64,000 nucleotides of DNA from assembly GCA_021613335.1 (NCBI GenBank), contig JAJTWR010000239.1:1-64000 (forward strand), in the 5' to 3' direction. Under the pieces are notes generated by a model. That model saw nothing but the letters and a program-made list of their open reading frames with translations, made no database searches and was not told where the DNA came from. Positions 1-12,969 of this stretch are shown piece after piece (the first letter of the stretch is position 1; the number at the start of each line of letters is the position of its first letter). The translations under genes were made by a program, and so were the position numbers. Source of the stretch: Whitmania pigra (lineage: Eukaryota; Annelida; Clitellata; Hirudinida; Haemopidae).

Positions 1-3000
1 ACCCCAAAAAATCATATTTTTTCATAGGGGGGACCATTACAAACTTTTTGTTTTTTTCATGTTTGACTTTTTCAAATATATTTCACACAGTGATAGACCC
101 CTAACAAACTAAGTCATCCAGCAGTAGAAACTTGAAAAATTTCAATTTTTGGTCGACACCAAAAAGTCATATTTTTTCATAGGGGGGACCATTACAAAAT
201 TTTTGTTTTATTTCATGTTCGACTTTTTCAAAGATATTTCACACCGTGATAGACCCTTAACAAACTAAGTCATCCAGCAGTAGAAACTTGGAAAATTTCA
301 ATTTTTGGTCGACACCAAAAAATCATATTTTTTCATTTTTTCATTACAAAATTTTTGTTTTTTTCATGTTCGACTTTTACAAAGATATTTCACTCCGTGA
401 TAAACTCCTAACAAACTACTCCATCCCGCGGTAGAAACTTGAGAAATTTCAATTCTTGGTCGACACCAAAAATCATATTTTTTCATAGGGGGGACCATTA
501 CAAACTTTTTATTTTTTTCATGTTCGACTTTCTTAAAGATATTTCACACCGTGATAAACCCCTAACAAACTATCTCATCCCGCTTGCGTAATATAAAAAA
601 ATTTCAATTTTTGGTCGACTCCTAATAATCATATTTTTTCATAGGGGGGACCATTACAAAATATTTGTTTTTTCCATGTTCGACTTTTTCAAAGAGTTTT
701 CACACCGTGATAGACCCCTAACAAAGTAATCCATCCCGCGGTAGAAACTTGAAAAATTTCAATTTTTAGTCGACCCCAAAAAATCATATTTTTTCATAGG
801 GGGGTACCATTACAAACATTTTGTTTTTTTCATGTTCGACTTTTTCAAAGATATTTCACACACCGTGATAGACCCCTAACAAACTTATTCATCCAGCAAT
901 AAAAACTTGAAAAATTTCAATTTTTGGTCGACTCCTAATAATCATATTTCTTTCATAGGGGGTCCATTACAAAATTTTTGTTTTTTTCATGTTCGACTTT
1001 TTAAAGATATTTCACACCGTGATAGACCCCTAACAAACTAATTCATCCCGCGGTAGAACCATAAAAATTTCAATTTTTAGTCGACCCCAAAAAATCATAT
1101 TTTTTCATAGGGGAGACCATTACAAACTTTTTGTTTTTTTCATGTTTGACTTTTTCAAATTTATTTCACACAGTGATAGACCTTTAACAAACTAATTCAT
1201 CCAGCAGTAGAAACTTGAAAAATTTCAATTTTTAGTCGACTCCAAAAAATCATATTTTTTCATAGGGGGGACCATTACAAATTTTTTGTTTTTTTCATGT
1301 TTGACTTTTTCAAAGATATTTCACACAGTGATAGACCCCTAACAAACTAATTCCTCCAGCAGTAGAAACTTAAAAAATTTCAATTTTTTGTCGACCCCAA
1401 AAAATCATATTTTTTCATAGGGGGGACCATTACAAACTTTTTGTTTTTTTCATGTTTGACTTTTTCAAATTTATTTCACACAGTGATAGACCTTTAACAA
1501 ACTAATTCCTCCAGCAGTAGAAACTTAAAAAATTTCAATTTTTGGTCGACCCCAAAAAATCATATTTTTTCATAGGGGGGACCATTACAAACTTTTTGTT
1601 TTTTTTCATGTTCGACTTTTTCAAATTTATTTCACACAGTGATAGACCTTAACAAACTAATTCCTCCAGCAGTAGAAACTTAAAAAATTTCAATTTTTGG
1701 TCGACCCCAAAAAATCATATTTTTTCATAGGGGGGACCATTACAAACTTTTTGTTTTTTTCATGTTTGACTTTTTCAAATTTATTTCACACAGTGATAGA
1801 CCTTTAACAAACTAATTCCTCCAGCAGTAGAAACTTAAAAAATTTCAATTTTTGGTCGACCCCAAAAAATCATATTTTTTCATAGGGGGGACCATTACAA
1901 AATTTTTGTTTTTTTTCATGTTCGACTTTTTAAAAAATATTTCACACCGTGATAGACCCCTAACAAACTAATTCATCCAGCAGTAGAAACTTGAAAAATT
2001 TCAATTTTTGGTCGACACCAAAAAGCCATATTTTTTCATAGGGGGGACCATTACAAAATTTTTGTTTTTTTTCATGTTCGACTTTTTCAAAGATATTTCA
2101 CACCGTGATAGACCCTTAACAAACTAAGTCATCCAGCAGTAGAAACTTGGAAAATTTCAATTTTTGGTCGACCCAAAAAATCATATTTTTTCATAGGGGG
2201 GACCATTACAAACTTTTTGTTTTTTTCATGTTTGACTTTTTCAAATTTATTTCACACCGTGATAGACCTTTAACAAACTAATTCCTCCAGCAGTAGAAAC
2301 TTAAAAAATTTCAATTTTTGGTCGACCCCAAAAAATCATATTTTTTCATAGGGGGGACCATTACAAAATTTTTGTTTTATTTCATGTTCGACTTTTTCAA
2401 AGATATATTCACACACCGTGATAGACCCTTAACAAACTAAGTCATCCAGCAGTAGAAACTTGAAAAATTTCAATTTTTGGTCGACACCAAAAAATCATAT
2501 TTTTTCATTTTTTCATTACAAAATTTTTGTTTTTTTCACAGTTCGACTTTTTCAAAGATATTTCACACCGTGATAGACCCTTAACAAACTAATTCCTCCA
2601 GCAGTAGAAACTTAAAAATTTTCAATTTTTGGTCGACCCCAAAAAATCATATTTTTTCATAGGGGGGACCATTACAAACTTTTTGTTTTTTTCATGTTTG
2701 ACTTTTTCAAAATATATTCACACAGTGATAGACCCCTAACAAACTAATTCATCCAGCAGTAGAAACTTGAAAAATTTCAATTTTTAGTCGACTCCAAAAA
2801 ACATATTTTTTTCATAGGGGGGACCATTACAAATTTTTTGTTTTTTTCATGTTTGACTTTTTCAAAGATATTTCACACAGTGATAGACCCCTAACAAACT
2901 AATTCCTCCAGCAGTAGAAACTTAAAAAATTTCAATTTTTGGTCGACCCCAAAAAATCATATTTTTTCATAGGGGGGACCATTACAAACTTTTTGTTTTT

Positions 3001-5119
3001 TTCATGTTTGACTTTTTCAAATATATTTCACACAGTGATAGACCCCTAACAAACTAATTCCTCCAGCAGTAGAAACTTAAAAAATTTCAATTTTTGGTCG
3101 ACCCCAAAAAATCATATTTTTTCATAAGGGGGACCATTACAAACTTTTTGTTTTTTTCATGTTCGACTTTTTAAAAAATATTTCACACCGTGATAGACCC
3201 CTAACAAACTAATTCATCCAGCAGTAGAAACTTGAAAAATTTCAATTTTTAGTCGACTCCAAAAAATCATATTTTTTCATAGGGGGGACCATTACAAAAT
3301 TTTTGTTTTTTTTCATGTTCGACTTTTTCAAAGATATTTCACACCGTGATAGACCCTTAACAAACTAAGTCATCCAGCAGTAGAAACTTGGAAAATTTCA
3401 ATTTTTGGTCGACACCAAAAAATCATATTTTTTCATTTTTTCATTACAAAATTTTTGTTTTTTTCAAGTTCGAATTTTTCAAAGATATTTCACACCGTGA
3501 TAGACCCTTAACAAACTAATTCCTCCAGCAGTAGAAACTTAAAAAATTTCAATTTTTGGTCGACCCCAAAAAATCATATTTTTTCATAGGGGGGACCATT
3601 ACAAACTTTTTGTTTTTTTCATGTTTGACTTTTTCAAATATATTTCACACAGTGATAGACCCCTAACAAACTAATTCATCCAGCAGTAGAAACTTGAAAA
3701 ATTTCAATTTTTAGTCGACTCCAAAAAATCATATTTTTTCATAGGGGGGACCATTACAAATTTTTTGTTTTTTTCATGTTTGACTTTTTCAAAGATATTT
3801 CACACAGTGATAGACCCCTAACAAACTAATTCCTCCAGCAGTAGAAACTTAAAAAATTTCAATTTTTGGTCGACCCCAAAAAATCATATTTTTTCATAGG
3901 GGGGACCATTACAAACTTTTTGTTTTTTTCATGTTTGACTTTTTCAAATATATTTCACACAGTGATAGACCCCTAACAAACTAAGTCATCCAGCAGTAGA
4001 AACTTGAAAAATTTCAATTTTTGGTCGACACCAAAAAGTCATATTTTTTCATAGGGGGGACCATTACAAAATTTTTGTTTTATTTCATGTTCGACTTTTT
4101 CAAGATATTTCATTTCACACCGTGATAGACCCTTAACAAACTAAGTCATCCAGCAGTAGAAACTTGGAAAATTTCAATTTTTGGTCGACACCAAAAAATC
4201 ATATTTTTTCATTTTTTCATTACAAAATTTTTGTTTTTTTCAAGTTCGACTTTCTTAAAGATATTTCACACCGTGATAAACCCCTAACAAACTACTCCAT
4301 CCCGCGGTAGAAACTTGAGAAATTTCAATTTTTGGTCGACACCAAAAATCATATTTTTTCATAGGGGGGACCATTACAAACTTTTTATTTTTTTCATGTT
4401 CGACTTTCTTAAAGATATTTCACACCGTGATAAACCCCTAACAAACTATCTCATCCCGCTTGCGTAATATAAAAAAATTTCAATTTTTGGTCGACTCCTA
4501 ATAATCATATTTTTTCATAGGGGGGACCATTACAAAATATTTGTTTTTTCCATGTTCGACTTTTTCAAAGAGTTTTCACACCGTGATAGACCCCTAACAA
4601 AGTAATCCATCCCGCGGTAGAAACTTAAAAAATTTCAATTTTTAGTCGACCCCAAAAAATCATATTTTTTCATAGGGGGGTACCATTACAAACATTTTGT
4701 TTTTTTCATGTTCGACTTTTTCAAAGATATTTCACACCGTGATAGACCCCTAACAAACTTATTCATCCAGCAATAAAAACTTGAAAAATTTCAATTTTTG
4801 GTCGACTCCTAATAATCATATTTCTTCATAGGGGGTCCATTACAAAATATTCGTTTTTTTCATGTTCGACTTTTTTAAAGATATTTCACACCGTGATAGA
4901 CCCCTAACAAACTAATTCATCCCGCGGTAGAACCATAAAAACTTTCAATTTTTAGTCGACCCCAAAAAATCATATTTTTTCATAGGGGAGACCATTACAA
5001 ACTTTTTGTTTTTTTCATGTTTGACTTTTTCAAAGATATTTCACACCGTGATAGACCCCTAACAAACTAAATCATCCCGCGGTAGAAACTTAAAAATTTT
5101 CAATTTTTGGTCGACCCAA
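1..5119. repeat. Satellite DNA, ~155-bp tandem monomers
   Basis: About 33 head-to-tail copies of a ~155-bp AT-rich unit fill this stretch and probably continue left of the window. Almost every unit has a GTCGAC site, a run of G after CATA, and the words CATTACAAA, TTCGACTTTTTCAAAG and GTGATAGACCC. Monomers differ by point changes and short indels. Blocks recur at longer periods: positions 1-1110 match 3873-4985 (offset ~3,872-3,876, about 25 monomers), and a variant with CATTTTTTCATTAC recurs at 334, 2506, 3434 and 4210. That is higher-order repeat organisation. No coding frame is conserved. It could be centromeric, subtelomeric or an interstitial satellite block. Confidence 0.95.
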
Positions 5120-5139
5120 AAAAAAAAAACTTGTCACTG

Positions 5140-5460
5140 GTCTATTTTTTATCCTTTTCTGAGTCTATCTATCCTATCAAATTTCTGGTTGAGTTCCACA
5201 AATTCAACACTCATTTTATCTAATTTCAACTAATAGGGTTGTTTGTTAAGCTTGTCTTCTCTGTCTGTTCTTTCCTTCAGGATTTTCTTAACTTCTTTAA
5301 TTTCTACTGTTATTTCGGAAACACTTTCTTCAATTTTACAACAATTTAACAACTTCTTTAAAACTTCTGCATTATCTTTTTCGCACCTGTCACACAAGTG
5401 CAATCCCAACTTTGAACCGGCATTACGGTTTCGCAAACCTTCAGCCATTTTTGATTTCAA
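5140..5460 (-). pseudogene. Possible LINE ORF1 remnant (zinc-knuckle plus coiled coil)
   Basis: A 76-codon minus-strand frame has a CDRC cysteine pair followed by a lysine/glutamate-rich, heptad-like stretch (VSEITVEIKEVKKILKER). After its stop the coiled-coil character continues in another frame (VEFVELNQKFDRIDRLRK), suggesting one frameshift. A cysteine pair then a coiled coil is typical of ORF1 proteins of some animal LINEs, but the fragment is short and could be something else. It directly abuts the satellite array. Confidence 0.3.
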
Positions 5461-5588
5461 ACTTTATAAACAAAAAGTTACCTTTAATAGGCGATAAATT
5501 GCAAGCTTAATCCGTTAGTTTAAAGTTAATTAAACGGTGAATTAAGTCTAGAAATCGCTCGTAAACAGTCAGCACGTAAACACACGCA

Positions 5589-6092
<504 letters not shown>

Positions 6093-8380
6093 GTTATTAT
6101 TAACTTCCTTCTCTTCTTAACAAATTTGACTCAGCTTCATAATTTCATAATTTCTTAAAAGATCATCTGAATGTTATTTGTATCAAGCACTGAACCGATT
6201 GCTGGAATTTACATTAAATTCCTTCCTTGCGACATTGTCGCATGCGGGTATTATTATCAGGGCTGTCTTTAGAAATTGATGTGGAGGTGTCAAACATTTA
6301 ACAAGTTAAATGCTATTTTTTTTTACTTTTCGAACAAACAACAGTTGTTATGAAACCTAGCTAGGTTAGGCTAACTTATTACTTTCATTTAATTATTTTC
6401 GTTTCATTATGTTAATTATTTATTATTACCTACGTTAATTTTGCTTAGAAATTGTAAATTTGTATTATGATTTACATTTAATTTTGTCATTTTCAATTAC
6501 TTCGGAGGGTTAAACCCGTAAACCCCTTCCCCTCCATAAATATATGCTTGATTATTATCAATCAAAACGAACTTTAACATTAGTTGTCCATCATTTATCC
6601 ATCCAAATAATGTATTTATGTATTACATGGCAAATGCCTCTCAAAATAGTTAATAATATAATAATATAACGTTAATTACAAATGGGATTTAATTTCTTGT
6701 CATAATTTTCTTTCTTGTGGCAATGATTATGCAATATTGATGGACCATCAGATATAGGCGTTAAGATGATATCAGTTGCTTAATGGCCTGTGGACTCATT
6801 TGCATAATATATCCGGACTATGTCACTGCATGAAACAAATTCATTTGAAAGACATCATTTAAATAATCAGCACGAAAATTCTCGTAAGTATACGGATGCC
6901 AATAAAACACCATCGCACCATCCACTCTGGATACCAGATATTATAATTTCTTTAAATCTAATTAGCTCGCTGGAATTTCTAACATTATCAAATGAATTTC
7001 AAAAGATGAATCATTGCCTGTTTACTATGTTTTCCAGATTTTAAATAAATGGAATTTATTACTAGTTGACTATTTGTAAATTCTTCAAAATGTTAAGCTC
7101 CAGCAAAGTGTCATCAACAAAGCTGTTAAATAATCAATAAAGATTGCAATGATGACGAATTTCTGGACTCAGCAAACATTAAAATTGGCGGCACACTTCT
7201 ATAGAAGGGATATGAGCGTAGGATAATAGAACCAGTTATTAAAAACTATGTTAATTATTTAAACATTCGGCTGTTAACAATTAGCATTAATTGGAGCTAA
7301 TTAGACCTGTCATTAATGACGTTATCAAACTTCGATTTATGCATGATAAAATGGGCAGCTTGAATGCCATTTGATAAAAAAATTCAATGTTTTTAAATTC
7401 AGCAATGTTAAAGTCGGTTAATTCCTAAATTTATTTTTAAAGTGATGAAATTTCAGTGCCCGAGGTTGAAATATGATGAATCACTCATGATGAAGAAGCG
7501 AGGAGTGAGATGGGATGCGCATCAAGCAGCTCTTTCCAGAGAAACAGCTGATTGCAAGATTATCTTAACCCCTCGAAATTGTTGGAATTGTTTTAAGGGC
7601 TTGAACTCGGTTGTATTTCATCATAGATGAAATCTCAAGATCTTTCAAGAAAGCCTTGATAACTTCTGTTCGAATGCTGTTGAAAACTGACTATTAAGGC
7701 TGTTGTTAGGCGCTAGCTTAGAAGAGTTTACAAAATTACTTAAAGCTACATTTAATGGATCATTGCATTTGGAACGACGTTTAAAAGTCGACGTTTTTAG
7801 CAGCAAAGACAAAAAAATCAAATACGAATTATTTGTGACAAATGTCCGCTTTACAATCAATCGTAATTTTTATTAGACAAATTTCACCCTTTAATCGTGC
7901 TACTTGTTAAAAATTTTACTTTGCCTATTATTTTAAATATTTTGGTTGTTGCCGTTATCATTATTTACATCTAACCAACATTTTTATCAACCGCGGCAGA
8001 CTGGAACGAGAGTGAGCAACGTGAAGGAATCCGAGGCATTCCAATTTTGCACCAACATGAACTTCCGGGCCTTTCCAGGCCGGTTATGATGATCTTGTCC
8101 TGAAGAAGCGCAGTTTCTTGCTCGCTGGGTAGTTGTGCTAGTCTTTCATTGATTATAATTTATTTATTACGTAACTTCCTGCGTGAATAAACATCAAGCC
8201 GTGGGTCGACTTTGCCGGCATATTATAATTAGATTATAATGATATAATTACTTTGAATCGCTAATGGCGGGCAGCTGTTATGTCGGTCGACGAGACTAGG
8301 TTTCGTTTATAAAGCCGAGGAAGAATAAGCGGGAGGCGGTTTGAGCGGTATAATCGGGAGATGTTAAGAGTATTCCGAAG
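6093..8380. other. Intergenic, no gene recognised
   Basis: AT-rich sequence between the microsatellite and the arrestin gene. Open frames are short and resemble no protein family I know. The proximal promoter of the downstream gene should lie in the last few hundred bases; I see no convincing TATA box. Confidence 0.6.
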
Positions 8381-10136
8381 ATGGCTCAAGTCGAAACACA
8401 CTCGATCGAATTAAATAAGTCACCTGAAATATTTTGCGATGGGGAGGAGGTGTCTGGCAATGTTGGTTTAAAAATAGCGGGCGATTTAGATGTTAAAGGT
8501 TGTTAATAAGAGTAAGAATTGCTCATAAAATGGTTTTTCAAGTGGATTTTGAAATTTTGCAGAAATCCGAGTCGAGGCACAAGGCGTTGCGTCGGTGTTT
8601 TTAAATACACACAAAGATAGTCTTAATCTGACCAAAAGGGATCAGTTTTTCACTTGGTCTAAAATACTAGCACAAGGTAATTTAATAACAATTCTTATTC
8701 ACTTGAGTTTCTAATGCAAACACGAGGAAATTTAAATTTCGATTTTTGCATCCTCAGAAAAACTTCCTGTCGGTTCTCATGAATTTACTTTTGAATTTAA
8801 TTTGCCAAATCAAGTTCCCTCTTCGTGCATTGGCACTTATGGTGATATTTCTTATGGAATAACACTTTATCTAAAGACAGCAACAGAATGTCATGTCCTT
8901 GCAGCAAAGTCTTTCATAGTCTCCTCTGGACTTAATCTGAGTTTTGTGCCAGAGGCTGCTGTAAGACTGCTGCTAACTATTGCAATAAATCTATGTTGAT
9001 TCATTATACACCATCTGTTAACTTTTAAGGCAAAGATTGACCTTTGCAAATACAAGGAGATGGGTTGGTGTTGCTTTGAAGAGATAGTGTCGGCTAGATG
9101 GAAGGTGGATTCGTCAGGCTACGTGCCCGGGGACATCGTCTCCATAAGAACTTTTGTCGAAGATGATGGTTGTCATCCTGTCCAATTGGAGGATACAATC
9201 CTGTACAAAGTAAGTCGAGATTAAATTTATTAACATTTAACAATCACAAATAAATCAATTGCAAGATGCTTAGAGTTGGCAAAATTTAGAATATGGCTTT
9301 TTCTGAGAAGCTGTGTTATGCCAGCTATAACTTTTTTGGAGAATATATCCGGTGGCGTAATTGGTCATTAATGCAATATTTATGTTTACCATTTTACAGG
9401 TAATCAGTTACAATGCAGATAGAAAGAAGAAAGTAGAAAGGACTGAAATTGCTAGGGCAGTTGTTGGAATGATGTTCAAGAAGGATGGTAGCACAGAAAG
9501 GATCGAATTCCTTACGATCCCTGAGACTGCTGTGACTGGATCTTGCAGGAACAGATTGATCGACCTTTCATATGAACTGGAGGTTAGGGACGCTTGTTTC
9601 GATGAAATGCATCGTGACCATTTATTAATTTCAGGTTATTGATTGATTTATTAGCATCCACTTCAAAAAGTCTTGATTAGGATTATTACTCCTTAATAAC
9701 ATTATTAAACAATGTAGAAAAGATAAGAGTAAAGTTTTACCTTGAATAATCTTTAGTCGAAATAGCATTTTTAATAAGTAAAGCAACCAAACATTCAATT
9801 GTTTTTTTCTTTCCGATTAAACTTCCTAATTTTGTTTATGATTGTTGTAATTTCCAGTTCAAGGCAGAAATAACAGGAGGAGCATCGAGGGATCTAGTTG
9901 CTACCTCCGAAGTTTATATCGGTTCCATTCCCATAGACCTGGAATTGATGAAGTCGTACATAATGACGACCTTCAACCAGCATCGACTGAGGACTGCTCG
10001 GGTGAGAAGGGCCATTCCGTCAGCTCCACCCGTGCCATTCCACGACTTCTGTCCTTCTGTCGCAGAGATTCGAAATGTGGCGGAAAGACACTCGCCCCCT
10101 CCTTCGTACGCTGCTGCAGTCGGTGCCGGAAATTAA
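8381..10136 (+). CDS. Alpha-arrestin (arrestin domain-containing protein)
   Basis: Six exons (8381-8498, 8563-8676, 8758-8960, 9030-9209, 9400-9582, 9858-10136) join in frame with GT-AG introns to give 358 residues. The N-terminal arrestin fold is recognisable: a beta strand with IELNKSPEIFCDGEEVSG, the LPVGSHEFTFEFNLPNQVPSS segment and YGDISYGITLYL. The C-terminal arrestin domain begins around exon 4 (GYVPGDIVSIRTFVED). The tail ends in a single PPSY (PPxY) motif, which in this family binds WW domains of NEDD4-type ubiquitin ligases. Alpha-arrestins act as adaptors for ubiquitination and endocytosis of membrane proteins; cargo cannot be told from sequence. Most relatives are ~400 residues with two PPxY motifs, so this is slightly short with one. 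The ATG at 8381 was chosen because it opens the frame directly before the first arrestin strand. Confidence 0.9.
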
Positions 10137-10960
10137 GGCCCGAATGTCCTTAAAACAAACAATGTCGAAAATTTTGTTTGAAGATATTTTCAGAATATCT
10201 TGTCAGGACTGAAATGGTTCAAAGCTTTTAGATTTGAATTATTTGTTGAGGATCTTAGTTAATTGTCAGGTTTTTGATCTCTGCTCACTTTATCAGCACG
10301 AATGTTTGTGGACATTCTCTGTTGGATCTCTTGTGTCATGTGACTCTTACATCATTTCCAAGAAGGTATTGGATTGCTTACATTGCAACCAAAGTATTGT
10401 TATAGGTTTTGTCGTCAATTACTTGATCAGAATGCGTTATTGCTTGTATCAAACTGGCATGTTATTTATTGTCTTGAATGTTTCATTGGTTCCTCTGCAG
10501 TTATATCCTGTGAATCTGCACTTTTTTAAATTATTTTGTTATTAAACACTTTTTAATGATTTTACCTATTTTTTTGAGTGATTGGATGTATTGAAATAAT
10601 TACATTTTATTAAAGTTTGTTTTTGATTTTAGTGTTATTGTGACTTTATACTATAGGTTAACTCCATATTTTAAAAATATCTCATTGTTTATTTGAGTCA
10701 ATTTGAGAATATTCATCAAATTGAATTATTCTAATTTTTACTGATGTCAAATTATGGACAGAAGTGGCAGTTTGTGAAACGAATAGGCTAGGCTGCAGAT
10801 GCAATGCAGTATGATGACAATGATCCTTGTTATTATTAGATAGCCCTATGTCAAAATAATGTCTATGCAAAAACAAGGAAAGTGATCTACAATACTAAAA
10901 TACCTGGCTTCGGGTACGGCTACTAGCTAATGACCAGCGTACGCCTACCCGTTTCATAAC
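10137..10960. other. Arrestin 3' UTR and intergenic sequence
   Basis: AT-rich, with no further coding exon seen. The first ~400 bp are probably 3' UTR. Confidence 0.5.
10541..10546 (+). terminator. Candidate poly(A) signal ATTAAA of the arrestin gene
   Basis: ATTAAA about 400 bp after the stop codon; a plausible poly(A) signal, chosen by motif only. Confidence 0.35.
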
Positions 10961-10964
10961 ATGG

Positions 10965-11610
10965 CAAACCTACAAAAGGTTGACGAATGTATTCAAAATT
11001 GGCATCTCTTAAACCAGTTGCGGCTTTACCCTTCCAAATTCGAAACCCTATGTTCCTATAGAGACTCTGCGTCACCTCTGTTCGTCTCGCCAACATCGAA
11101 CTATTTAGCACCATAAAACTCTTTGAAATCAACCTAAACAGTACCTTCTGCCTTGATAGGCATGTTTCCACAGTAGTTCGATCACGCAACTATCAATTAT
11201 GGGCTTTGCGCCACATCAGGCACCTTCTTGCACCTGCTTCCCTCTGCAGAGGATTCAAAACAAAGCTACTCGACTGGTGATCGGGGGCGACGCTGAACCA
11301 ACCGAAGCCTTCCCTGCACTGCATTGGCTTCCAGTCGCTGCCAGGATAAAGTTCAAGATTGCTTTCCTTGCGCGCAAGGCCCTCAGCACCGGGATGCCAC
11401 GCTACCTCGCCAATGCCCTCGCGCCGCATTCCCATCCGAGACATCTAACTTTCTAAGCATTTCTATTTCTAGAAAGTTTGAAGCGAAGTTCTTCAAGTTC
11501 ACCGTCCTCGGACATGGAATGCTCTACCGGCTAACCTCGGGGCCTCTTCATCGTTCAACCAATTCAAGGCCAACCTCAAGAATCTTGAGTCAAGACACAC
11601 CTCGTCCTAC
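10965..11610 (+). pseudogene. Decayed LINE reverse transcriptase, C-terminal part
   Basis: Translated piecewise across several frames, this reads as the end of a non-LTR reverse transcriptase. It has a segment like WHLLNQLRLYPSKFETL (the 'L.LNP.KTE' region), then LWALRHIRHLL, then LQRIQNKATRLVIG, WLPVAARIKFKIAFLARKAL and finally PRTWNALPANLGASSSFNQF. The order matches jockey/CR1/L2-type LINEs. Frameshifts near 11260 and 11450 and missing 5' domains make it dead and 5'-truncated. It sits between the arrestin and H2A genes. Confidence 0.8.
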
Positions 11611-11659
11611 AGCAACTGATGGCGGAGCGCCCCCGACGGCGCTCTACAAACGGACACAT

Positions 11660-12753
<1,094 letters not shown>

Positions 12754-12921
12754 AAAAAAAACAGATGTGACTGTTGACTGATTCATTCCTTTTTAAGAAA
12801 AGCACTTCATTTAATTAGACAAAGAGACATTGTGCTGTTGTTGGAGAGTTTCATTAGTTATAAATTTTTGTTGTAGATAGAAATAATGACGTGGTCAAAA
12901 CTTGTGTTGAAATTTCTCTAA

Positions 12922-12927
12922 AATAAA
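12922..12927 (+). terminator. Poly(A) signal AATAAA of H2A
   Basis: AATAAA 169 bp downstream of the H2A stop, the only one before the convergent PEX1 stop codon at 12970-12972. Confidence 0.6.
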
Positions 12928-12969
12928 TTCAAACATGGTTATAATAGCTGGTGGTGATGAGAAGCCCTG

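Noticed and set aside
1..5119. CRISPR-like array
   Set aside because: Units are contiguous, diverged 155-bp monomers without unique spacers, in an animal genome.
8040..8110. GC-richer palindromic-looking patch (GGGCCTTTCCAGGCC)
   Set aside because: Short imperfect hairpin without context; could not link it to any RNA or element.
10923..11189. 88-codon minus-strand frame
   Set aside because: Antisense to the LINE reverse transcriptase remnant.
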